From NCBI GenBank assembly GCA_964602655.1, contig CAZRSF010000047.1, positions 1 through 48,606 on the forward strand: DNA of 48,606 nucleotides, given 5' to 3'. Below the pieces are notes generated by a model. That model saw only the letters and a list, made by a program, of their open reading frames with translations. It made no database searches and had not been told where the DNA came from. Made by a program: the position numbers and the translations under genes. The stretch is from Moduliflexus sp964602655 (lineage in GTDB: Bacteria > Moduliflexota > Moduliflexia > Moduliflexales > Moduliflexaceae). This document shows, piece by piece, positions 42,388 to 48,606 of this stretch (within the stretch, counting starts at the first letter, position 1; each line of letters begins with the position of its first letter).

Positions 42388-42720
42388 TCAAATTCCCATA
42401 TTGGAAAGAATGTGGCAGAGCGAATTGACGGTCTCCGCTAATTTCGGGTGTGACTGTTCGAAATCACTGACAGACGACTTGAGTCCTTCAAGCGATAACG
42501 CCAATAAGCGTGGATTGATCTCCTGTCGAGTGGCCTCATGGGCAGAGATTCCGGTAAAGCGCGTGATGCTTTCGGCGTCTTCGCTGCGTGTTTCGGACAG
42601 GTCTTCTACCTCATCTTTCAAATCGCTCAACAAGGTTAACAATTCTTGACGTTGTTCATTCGAAATCACGCCCACTTGTTGAATTTTTTGTTCAATCTGG
42701 GCAATCGTTGTCTGTACCAT
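42388..42720 (-). CDS. DUF4404-like small helical protein
   Basis: The 110-residue protein is helical with a heptad-like middle (LLSDLKDEVEDLSETRSEDAESI) and a C-terminus FEQSHPKLAETVNSLCHILSNMGI that resembles the end of DUF4404 proteins. Function is unknown. AGGAGGGGG before ATG 42720 is a strong ribosome site. It follows the 42733-42984 gene by 12 nt, so the two are co-transcribed. Confidence 0.75.
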   Translation of the reverse strand: MVQTTIAQIEQKIQQVGVISNEQRQELLTLLSDLKDEVEDLSETRSEDAESITRFTGISAHEATRQEINPRLLALSLEGLKSSVSDFEQSHPKLAETVNSLCHILSNMGI

Positions 42721-42732
42721 ACAGCCCCCTCC

Positions 42733-42984
42733 TTATTGTTCGTCTTCGCCCAAGGAATCGTATAATTCTTCAGTCACGGAATCAAGAGCTTCGTGGGTTA
42801 ATACCAGCTTTTTCAACAGTGCGCGTGAACGCAGCGCATGAATCGTGCGGTCGGCGGTGCCTTTGCCAAAGAGTGTATCGAATTCTTCAAGCGCCTCTTC
42901 ATAATGATATTTGGCAAGAATCAATTCTCCGCGCACCCGTTCCAATTCTTCGATATGTTCTCGTAAGAGTTTTTTGTCAAGCAT
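42733..42984 (-). CDS. Small coiled-coil protein
   Basis: The 83-residue protein (MLDKKLLREHIEELERVRGELILAKYHYEEALEEFDTLF...) is almost wholly helical and probably a coiled coil. The frame is open to 43041, but ATG 42984 has GGAGGGGG upstream. I do not recognise the family. Its place downstream of the hybrid histidine kinase and next to a DUF4404-like gene suggests an accessory to that kinase; this is inference. Confidence 0.7.
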   Translation of the reverse strand: MLDKKLLREHIEELERVRGELILAKYHYEEALEEFDTLFGKGTADRTIHALRSRALLKKLVLTHEALDSVTEELYDSLGEDEQ

Positions 42985-43106
42985 TCTTCCCCCTCCGTTG
43001 TCGTATTTTGACGATAGGTTGTTCCCCTCGCTGCTCGCCAAAAACGAGGACGCCTCTGTCTGTGTTGATCGCGAATACAGCGCGTTTGCCCTTCTGAAGA
43101 TGATGA

Positions 43107-44696
43107 TTACTCATTGGCAATCGGAACGGTAAAATAAAAAATCGTGCCTTTGCCTTCCTCGCTTTCTACCCAGATATACCCGCCGTGATCGGTAATAATT
43201 TTTTTCGCGATCGACATGCCTAAACCGGTTCCACGTTTTTTGCCGTACGTCATGAACGGTTCGAAAATATTCTGTTTCACAAGCTCTGGAATCCCGGCGC
43301 CGCTATCGGCCAGACGAAATTCCACATGCGTCCCTTTGTGCAAATATGTATTGATTGAAAAACGACCGTGCGGCGGCAGCGCGTCTTTGGCGTTGTTGGC
43401 GATATTGAAAAATACACGTTTGAGTTTCTCTTTATCGGCGTAAATTTTCCGTTTACATAACAGTTTGGTGATGAATTGAATGTCTTTATATCTGAAACTT
43501 TGCCGAAGCGCTGTGGTCACTTCGGTCACGAATTGCTCGACATCACAGATTTGCAATTTCAATTTCATTTTGTCGCCGCGCGAAAATTCTAAAATTTCCT
43601 CCACCATCAGCCCCATCTGTTCGACTTCGGAGGCGATAATACGAGAATACTCTTGCTGTTCTTGTCGGGACGTATCGTCGCGCTGAAGCAGTTCGGCAAA
43701 TCCGAGAATGCTGGTCATCGGCCCTTTCAAATCATGAATAATTTCTCCAGCCATATTCCCGATGGTCGAGAGGCGTTCCATGCGCAATTTTTCTTCCGTC
43801 AAACGAATGCTCTCCAACCCAGCGATCAGTTGATACGCCAGAATTTTTACAGCCACAATATCTTCGCGAAAAAACGGCAGACCGGACGTTTTATCGGCCA
43901 TATAGGTCACGCCGAAAAAATTATTGTCGCGCCACAGCGGGACGCAGACAATATGATTCGCCCGGTACCAATCGGGAATATCGAATTGCTGCAAATAGGC
44001 GTTGTCATAGGCGTTACTGAACACCAGCGGCTCTTTACGTTTTGCAAAGAGTTTTTTCATCAGGTTTTCAAGTTTTTCCTTCGGATAGGCCGGCGCATCC
44101 TGGCTTTCTTGCTGCACGTTCGACATATACAGGCTGATGAGCGAAGATTTTCCATCCGTGATGGCAATGGCCACCTTCCACGCAGAGGTCATTTCTTGAA
44201 TATACTTGATGGCTTTTCGAACGAGTTGAGGAAGATCGAACACCGGGCCGAATTGCAGGCTGATTTCCTGAAGTTCGTCAATATGATGGGACAGATTATA
44301 CAGCTTCAGCAGCAGCTCGACAGAAAGGATCAATTGTTCGCGCGTCCAGGGCTTGGGTAAAATCGTCTGTACGGTGGCGCGAGAAAGCAGATAGTCTGAC
44401 GAAATAACGTCGTTTGCCTCTAAAAGCAGCAGTTTCATGATATCGGGATTCGATTTCTGGACATTATCCAAAAAATCCGAACCGCGAATCCCAGGCATTG
44501 TCTGATCGCAGATAATCAATTCGATGCGTTTGTGGGCGGCTTGCAACATATCGAGAATGAGCGCCGCTTCCTCTGCGCTTTCCGCTTTATACACAATATG
44601 AGAGCGGCTGAATTCTTCCTGAATTTGATTCGCCAGGGTGTTCAATTCGGCAAGATGATCATTCACGCAAAGAATGTAGCCCCAATCCATAGACAA
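43107..44696 (-). CDS. REC - GAF - histidine kinase hybrid
   Basis: The 529-residue soluble protein starts with a receiver-like domain (about 1-130; acceptor Asp in IICDQTMPG, Lys in LPKPW), then a GAF-like sensing domain (about 150-290), HisKA with phosphorylated His in IIHDLKGPMTS, and an HATPase domain (NIANNAKDAL, DSGAGIPE, GTGLGMSI). Receiver-first kinases are often intermediates of phosphorelays; no cognate regulator is adjacent. A TTGACA-17-TACGCT promoter lies 61 bp upstream. The downstream small genes lie 122 nt away. Confidence 0.93.
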   Translation of the reverse strand: MSMDWGYILCVNDHLAELNTLANQIQEEFSRSHIVYKAESAEEAALILDMLQAAHKRIELIICDQTMPGIRGSDFLDNVQKSNPDIMKLLLLEANDVISSDYLLSRATVQTILPKPWTREQLILSVELLLKLYNLSHHIDELQEISLQFGPVFDLPQLVRKAIKYIQEMTSAWKVAIAITDGKSSLISLYMSNVQQESQDAPAYPKEKLENLMKKLFAKRKEPLVFSNAYDNAYLQQFDIPDWYRANHIVCVPLWRDNNFFGVTYMADKTSGLPFFREDIVAVKILAYQLIAGLESIRLTEEKLRMERLSTIGNMAGEIIHDLKGPMTSILGFAELLQRDDTSRQEQQEYSRIIASEVEQMGLMVEEILEFSRGDKMKLKLQICDVEQFVTEVTTALRQSFRYKDIQFITKLLCKRKIYADKEKLKRVFFNIANNAKDALPPHGRFSINTYLHKGTHVEFRLADSGAGIPELVKQNIFEPFMTYGKKRGTGLGMSIAKKIITDHGGYIWVESEEGKGTIFYFTVPIANE

Positions 44697-44756
44697 TGCG
44701 CCCCTTTATCCGGTGAACAAGAGAGTGATGACGTCATGCTGCAATTATTCGGGAAT

Positions 44757-44785
44757 AGCGTACTCAGGCGAAGGACGTTTGTCAA
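44757..44785 (-). promoter_or_regulatory. Promoter of the hybrid kinase gene
   Basis: On the minus strand TTGACA (44780-44785) and TACGCT (44757-44762) are 17 bp apart. The predicted start lies about 55 nt before ATG 44696. The -35 is perfect; the -10 matches three of six positions. Confidence 0.5.
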
Positions 44786-44918
44786 GGTTTTTCAACGTCT
44801 GCGTCAAACGAGAGAAGCAGACCTATCGTAGTTCGTCGCATCAGTTGCATAAACAGAGAGGGCGATAAATTTTTGCCGATATCCCGATGTTCCTGTTTCT
44901 CAACACACAGCAGCAATC

Positions 44919-44959
44919 AAAAAGAAAACGCCGTTATCACCATATCGTGATAACGGCGT
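44919..44959 (-). terminator. Intrinsic terminator of the ABC ATPase gene
   Basis: On the minus strand a perfect 13-bp stem (ACGCCGTTATCAC and complement, 44928-44959) with a 6-nt loop is followed by TTTTCTTTTT. It lies 24 nt after the ATPase stop. Confidence 0.85.
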
Positions 44960-44982
44960 CATCGTGAAGAATTCAGGGAAAA

Positions 44983-46092
44983 TTACTTCCGGCTCAACAC
45001 TTTTCCGGTTTCAGGATCGAACAAATGCATCTTCGTCATGTCGAAGCAGACATTGACTTCCTGATTCAATTGCGATTTCGAATGCGGGTCAACGCGAGCG
45101 ATAAAACTATGTTCGCCTTTCGACAATTCGAGGATGATTTCGGCGCCAAGCGGCTCGATCACTTCCACGACGGCTTTCGCAGATTCCCATTTGCCCCGGC
45201 GGCCTTCCGGCAGTTGATCCGCCACATCTTCCGGGCGAATGCCGAAGGTCACGTCGCGATTCACGTACCGATCATAGTAGGTGTTGAATTCCGTCGGCAC
45301 TTTCAAGCGGAATCCGCTGCTATCTACGACCAAACCACCATCGGCTTTGACGAGTTTCGCGCGGAAAAAGTTCATGGGCGGGCTGCCGATAAATCCGGCG
45401 ACGAATTCGTTATCCGGAAAATCATACACTTCCAACGGTGCGCCGACTTGCTGAATGTAGCCGTCTTTCATGATGACCATTCTGTCGCCCATCGTCATGG
45501 CTTCGACTTGATCATGCGTGACGTAAATCATCGTAGTTTCCAGTTGTTTCTGCAATTTGGATAACTCACCACGCATGGTCACGCGCAATTTGGCATCAAG
45601 GTTACTCAACGGTTCGTCGAACAGGAACACTTCCGGGTCGCGTACGATAGCGCGTCCGACAGCCACGCGCTGGCGCTGCCCGCCGGAAAGTTGTTTCGGC
45701 TTTCGATCCAGTAATGACGTAATGCCCAGCATTTCCGCGGCGCGTTTCACGCGCTGTTCGATTTCGTCTTTCGGGAATTTGCGGAGTTTGAGGCCGAAGG
45801 CCATGTTGGTGTACACGTCCATGTGAGGATACAACGCATAGTTCTGGAACACCATTGCAATGTTTCGATCTTTTGGGGCGACATCGTTCACGACGCGATC
45901 CCCGATGCTGATGGTTCCCGACGAGACTTCTTCCAATCCGGCCACCATGCGCAGCGTGGTAGATTTCCCGCAGCCTGACGGTCCGACTAACACGATGAAT
46001 TCCTTATCTTTGATGTCCAAATTAATGGAATTCACCGCTGAAAACCCGTTCGGATACCGTTTGACTAATTCTTTGATAAATACTCCCGCCAT
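44983..46092 (-). CDS. ABC importer ATPase (MalK/UgpC/MsmK type)
   Basis: The 369-residue ATPase energises carbohydrate (CUT1-type) uptake. It has Walker A GPSGCGKST, signature LSGGQRQRVAVGRA, Walker B FLFDEPLSNLDAKLR, switch His in THDQVEAMT, and a C-terminal TOBE/OB region (GIRPEDV; IEPLGAEI) typical of MalK and UgpC. No permease or binding-protein gene is adjacent, so it probably serves several importers as MsmX does. It is flanked by its own terminator, and upstream is a 528-bp space. The ATG at 46092 follows CCTGGAGG-like bases. Confidence 0.95.
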   Translation of the reverse strand: MAGVFIKELVKRYPNGFSAVNSINLDIKDKEFIVLVGPSGCGKSTTLRMVAGLEEVSSGTISIGDRVVNDVAPKDRNIAMVFQNYALYPHMDVYTNMAFGLKLRKFPKDEIEQRVKRAAEMLGITSLLDRKPKQLSGGQRQRVAVGRAIVRDPEVFLFDEPLSNLDAKLRVTMRGELSKLQKQLETTMIYVTHDQVEAMTMGDRMVIMKDGYIQQVGAPLEVYDFPDNEFVAGFIGSPPMNFFRAKLVKADGGLVVDSSGFRLKVPTEFNTYYDRYVNRDVTFGIRPEDVADQLPEGRRGKWESAKAVVEVIEPLGAEIILELSKGEHSFIARVDPHSKSQLNQEVNVCFDMTKMHLFDPETGKVLSRK

Positions 46093-46620
46093 GAAAAAAC
46101 CTCCAGGATATAAATGTGGTTAGTAATATAAATGGTATGTTGTAAGAGGCCACAATTTTCAGAGCGAACGCGAACATTCCATCCGCTTTTTCCGTTCTCT
46201 CTCGCCGTCAGCTTCAACATCTCTCTGAAAACTCGCCTCTGCGCCCCCTCTCCTCTGCCAGAAATATAGGGGGTACATCTTATTTTCGAGTGTGTAAAAT
46301 CAGCAAAAAATTGTCAACACTTTTTTCGGCATTATTTGTGAAAGAAGAATATTCACTCTGAGATTCCTATTTCCAGAAGCAGGATAATTTCGAAAACTTC
46401 GCGATCTCATGCAAAAAAAGATTGACAAGTTTGCAAATCTATTGTTATGCTTCAGTATTCAAGAAATGCTTTTTATGAAACGGAGTGTATAGAGAACGGC
46501 GCGTCACATACATAACGCATATAGTCAGGGAGGATGACGCAAAAACGAGATGAGAGATGAAAAGCATGATCGCGTGAAGTGATGCGGCTTTCATGTCGTG
46601 TTTGCGCAGAAAAAACAGGT
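46093..46620. other. Divergent regulatory space between ATPase and lipoprotein
   Basis: There is no gene. On the minus strand a TTGACA at 46312-46317 lacks a good -10 at 16-18 bp, so the ATPase promoter is not resolved. On the plus strand a better promoter is at 46422-46451. Several T-rich stretches are present; no strong inverted repeat was found. Confidence 0.5.
46422..46451 (+). promoter_or_regulatory. Promoter candidate of the 46621 lipoprotein gene
   Basis: TTGACA (46422-46427) and TATGCT (46446-46451) are 18 bp apart, giving a leader of about 160 nt before ATG 46621. Confidence 0.45.
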
Positions 46621-47169
46621 ATGAAACATATTGTGAGACTCATGTTGTTAGCAGGGCTGATGATGGTCGTTGTCTCCTGCGGCGATCCGGCTGCCGGACC
46701 GGGGAAATCGGCGGTGTTTTTAGTCGTTGAACCAGATCAGATGGGCGCCTATGTTGATGTCTATAACCCAAAAGTGCCTGGGAGGGCTGCAGATGTTATT
46801 CTCGAAAATGTCAAAATAAAATCGGAAAAGAAGGATACTTCTGATAATACGCCTCTTAGCGTGTATTCCGATGTTATTCTGGAACAATATATAGTAACGT
46901 ATTGGCGGACTGATGGCAATCCAAAAGTTCCTGCGCCAGTAACATTTGCAATGAGCGGAAGAGTACCGCATGGCGGTGAGTTCACATTTAAGGATTTTCC
47001 GATATTGACTCGTGATGCCCTATTGCAAAGTCCTCTTAAAGAATTAGCGTTTGGAGGCGGAGAAGGCTCTATACATCTGTATGCGTTGACTAAATTTTAT
47101 GGGCATGATCTTGCTGGAAATGCTGTAACAACAGAATATAATTTTTCGCTATTTATCCAGGATTTGTAA
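46621..47169 (+). CDS. Lipoprotein of unknown function
   Basis: The 182-residue protein has a short basic start, a hydrophobic helix and lipobox VVVSC (Cys about residue 19), then an extended, beta-rich sequence (FLVVEPDQMGAYVDVYNPKVPGR; VILENVKIKSEKKD; SDVILEQYIVTYWRTDGNPKVPAPVTFAMSG) with no recognised domain. It looks like a single secreted beta-sandwich. The frame is open to 46579, but ATG 46621 starts the signal sequence. A terminator follows the stop. Confidence 0.72.
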   Translation: MKHIVRLMLLAGLMMVVVSCGDPAAGPGKSAVFLVVEPDQMGAYVDVYNPKVPGRAADVILENVKIKSEKKDTSDNTPLSVYSDVILEQYIVTYWRTDGNPKVPAPVTFAMSGRVPHGGEFTFKDFPILTRDALLQSPLKELAFGGGEGSIHLYALTKFYGHDLAGNAVTTEYNFSLFIQDL

Positions 47170-47202
47170 GAAGAACAGTGGGATTAAAGCATAAACAGAT
47201 CG

Positions 47203-47240
47203 CTCCGTCCATAATATGTGGACGGAGTGTTGGTTTTACA
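47203..47240 (+). terminator. Terminator after the lipoprotein gene
   Basis: CTCCGTCCA (47203-47211) and TGGACGGAG (47219-47227) form a perfect 9-bp stem with a 7-nt loop, followed by TGTTGGTTTT. It separates the lipoprotein gene from the convergent plsY. Confidence 0.7.
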
Positions 47241-47249
47241 TTATTATAT

Positions 47250-47864
47250 TCATGTTTTTTTTGTTTTTTCCACCTCAATCGTCTCCGTCAGCGTCAGTTC
47301 CTTCCCCGCGATCAAGCGTTTGATATTCTCGATATGCCGCAAATACATCAGCGCCATCGTCAGCAGCGCAAACACTAAAATCGGCAGTGGACTGCGAAAG
47401 ACAAGCGCGAGAATCGGGGCGCAGACCGAAGAACTGAGCGCCGCCACCGATGCTTTTTTCGTGGTTTTCGAGACGATGACCCAGATCAAAATCGTCAGCA
47501 GCGCCGGCAGCCAGGCCAATCCCAAAAACGAACCATACGTTGTCGTGACGCCTTTGCCCCCTTTGAATTTCAAATAGACCGGCCAGTTATGCCCGATAAT
47601 CGCCGCGAGCGCCACCGTCGTGAGCCACCAGCCGTCAAGATGCAACGCTCGCGCCATCAAGACCGGAATCAGCCCTTTCAGACCGTCGCCGAGCAGCGTC
47701 GCGGTCGCCGCCTTTTTTCCAAGAATGCGCTTGACGTTCGACGTGCCGATATTGCCGCTGCCATGCTGCCGAATATCAATTCCTTTGCGCTTGCCGATCA
47801 GATACCCGAACGGAATCGCGCCCAACAGATACGCCAGAATCACCATGCCAATTTGCAGAACCAT
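47250..47864 (-). CDS. plsY: Glycerol-3-phosphate acyltransferase PlsY
   Basis: PlsY transfers an acyl group from acyl-phosphate to glycerol 3-phosphate in the membrane, the first step of phospholipid synthesis. The 204-residue protein has several membrane helices and the three family motifs: GSGNIGTSN (about residue 36), LKFKGGKGVTTTYGSFLG and the C-terminal LTMALMYLRHIENIKRLIAGKE. Length and topology are normal. It lies 125 bp from pgsA, also a phospholipid gene on the same strand. Confidence 0.95.
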   Translation of the reverse strand: MVLQIGMVILAYLLGAIPFGYLIGKRKGIDIRQHGSGNIGTSNVKRILGKKAATATLLGDGLKGLIPVLMARALHLDGWWLTTVALAAIIGHNWPVYLKFKGGKGVTTTYGSFLGLAWLPALLTILIWVIVSKTTKKASVAALSSSVCAPILALVFRSPLPILVFALLTMALMYLRHIENIKRLIAGKELTLTETIEVEKTKKT

Positions 47865-47880
47865 ATAATGATATTCTCCC

Positions 47881-47934
47881 GTAGAGACGCACGTCCGTGC
47901 GTCTCTACAATCGTGTGTGCGTCTCTACAATCGT
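47881..47934. repeat. GTAGAGACGCAC palindrome with a partial repeat
   Basis: GTAGAGACGCACG (47881-47893) and CGTGCGTCTCTAC (47896-47908) form a perfect stem around TC. The right half GTGCGTCTCTACAATCGT recurs directly after, to about 47934. It lies between pgsA and plsY on the minus strand and resembles the GTAGAGACGC dispersed repeats of other bacteria. Confidence 0.75.
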
Positions 47935-47989
47935 CCACGCGTCCTATAATGTGTTTTCATTTCCTGTTTATCGTTCTTTTTGTCGTCAG

Positions 47990-48547
47990 TTATCGCGACA
48001 TATCAATTCGTTTTAAGCCGTCAATAAAATATTCGACACCCGACCAGACCGTCAGCGCTGCCGTCGCCCACAACGCAATACAAGTCAGGTTCAAGCCGAA
48101 GTGATACTTTTGCAAAATCAACAACGGCACGACAATGACCTGCGCGACCATTTTGGCTTTGCCGAGCGGTCCGGCAGGAATCACGATATTCTGCGACGCC
48201 GCGACCGAACGCAGGCCGTTCACCGCAAATTCCCGCGCCACGATAATCACGACAAGCCACGCCGGAACATGCCTGATTTCGACTAAGGAAATCAAGGCTC
48301 CGGCGATCAGGAGTTTATCCGCAATCGGATCCATCAGTTTGCCGAGCACCGTAATCTGCTTGCGGCTTCTGGCAAGATAACCGTCAGCAAAATCTGTCGC
48401 CGCCGCCACCAAAAAAATCGTGACAGCGAGCCAACTGCTGAATTTCGTTAATAAGACGACGACTAAGATCGGTACAATTGCCACGCGGGTCAGGGTCAAT
48501 TTGTTCGGCAGATTCAGAAGATGAGTTGTTTTTATCGCTGTTTCCAT
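47990..48547 (-). CDS. pgsA: Phosphatidylglycerophosphate synthase
   Basis: This 185-residue membrane enzyme moves the phosphatidyl group from CDP-diacylglycerol to glycerol 3-phosphate. The CDP-alcohol transferase motif is visible as DFADGYLARSRKQITVLGKL followed by MDPIADK (the conserved Asp pairs and the AR...G). Membrane helices follow. The protein starts LPNKLTLTRVAIVPI, typical of PgsA. It lies upstream of plsY on the same strand. A class B palindrome is 23 nt upstream of the start. Confidence 0.95.
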   Translation of the reverse strand: METAIKTTHLLNLPNKLTLTRVAIVPILVVVLLTKFSSWLAVTIFLVAAATDFADGYLARSRKQITVLGKLMDPIADKLLIAGALISLVEIRHVPAWLVVIIVAREFAVNGLRSVAASQNIVIPAGPLGKAKMVAQVIVVPLLILQKYHFGLNLTCIALWATAALTVWSGVEYFIDGLKRIDMSR

Positions 48548-48569
48548 GATAAAAAAAGAAATACTCCGC

Positions 48570-48602
48570 AGCCCTGCCAGGGTTTCGAACCCTGGCAGGG
48601 CT
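48570..48602. repeat. Class B palindrome at window end
   Basis: It is identical to the element at 10833-10865 (AGCCCTGCCAGGGTT arms around TCG). It lies upstream of pgsA on the minus strand, at the edge of the window, so its other neighbour is not seen. Confidence 0.85.
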
Positions 48603-48606
48603 ATCG

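Overview
The window looks like a metagenome-derived contig (it has a 10-N scaffold gap at 41416-41425) from a free-living, Gram-negative-type bacterium. Supporting signs are a periplasmic HtrA protease, lipoproteins, sigma-54 activator signalling, a complete ruvC-ruvA-ruvB set and glycogen synthesis. Large WD40/kinase signalling proteins, heavy sensory content and many families of short intergenic palindromes recall large-genome environmental phyla, for example the KSB3/Modulibacteria candidate lineage. That placement is an impression, not something the sequence proves. No rRNA, tRNA, CRISPR array, transposase or integrase gene was recognised.

Layout. (1) 0.1-6.6 kb, minus strand: a cupin, an iron-dependent alcohol dehydrogenase, then an HtrA protease / membrane histidine kinase / sigma-54 response-regulator operon whose two internal junctions are each filled by a palindromic element, and a second cupin. 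(2) 7.1-11.6 kb: alanine racemase, a CAP-domain lipoprotein, a 247-bp MITE-like repeat, a GH1 beta-glucosidase and a secreted metallo-beta-lactamase-fold hydrolase. (3) 12.0-18.7 kb, plus strand: yebC-ruvC-[AAA ATPase-RloB]-ruvA-ruvB followed by glgC. A two-gene ATPase/Toprim-like cassette of the kind seen in anti-phage systems is inserted between ruvC and ruvA and joined by ATGA overlaps. (4) 18.7-25.5 kb: an AT-rich island holding a secreted protein with a repeat-derived tail, a lipoprotein, and a head-to-tail array of seven type II toxin-antitoxin modules from different families. Each module is preceded by almost the same ~95-bp junction carrying a near-consensus promoter. (5) 25.6-41.3 kb, minus strand: a eukaryotic-like phosphosignalling cluster with two giant kinase-TPR-WD40 proteins, two FHA-kinase-cyclase proteins, one PP2C phosphatase and rpiB. 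(6) 41.7-48.6 kb: a NUDIX hydrolase, two small proteins next to a REC-GAF-histidine kinase, a MalK/UgpC-type ATPase, a lipoprotein, plsY and pgsA.

How it fits together. The kinase cluster reads as a self-contained pThr circuit: kinases with Thr-rich tails, FHA readers, a PP2C eraser and a cyclase-like output. The two FHA proteins have degenerated in opposite halves: one keeps a complete kinase active site but has lost a cyclase metal residue, and the other keeps that residue but has a broken kinase active site. The most unusual items are the promoter-bearing toxin-antitoxin cassette array, the defence-like cassette inside the ruv operon, and the covarying palindromes at operon junctions. All functional statements rest on reading motifs and gene order; no database search was possible.
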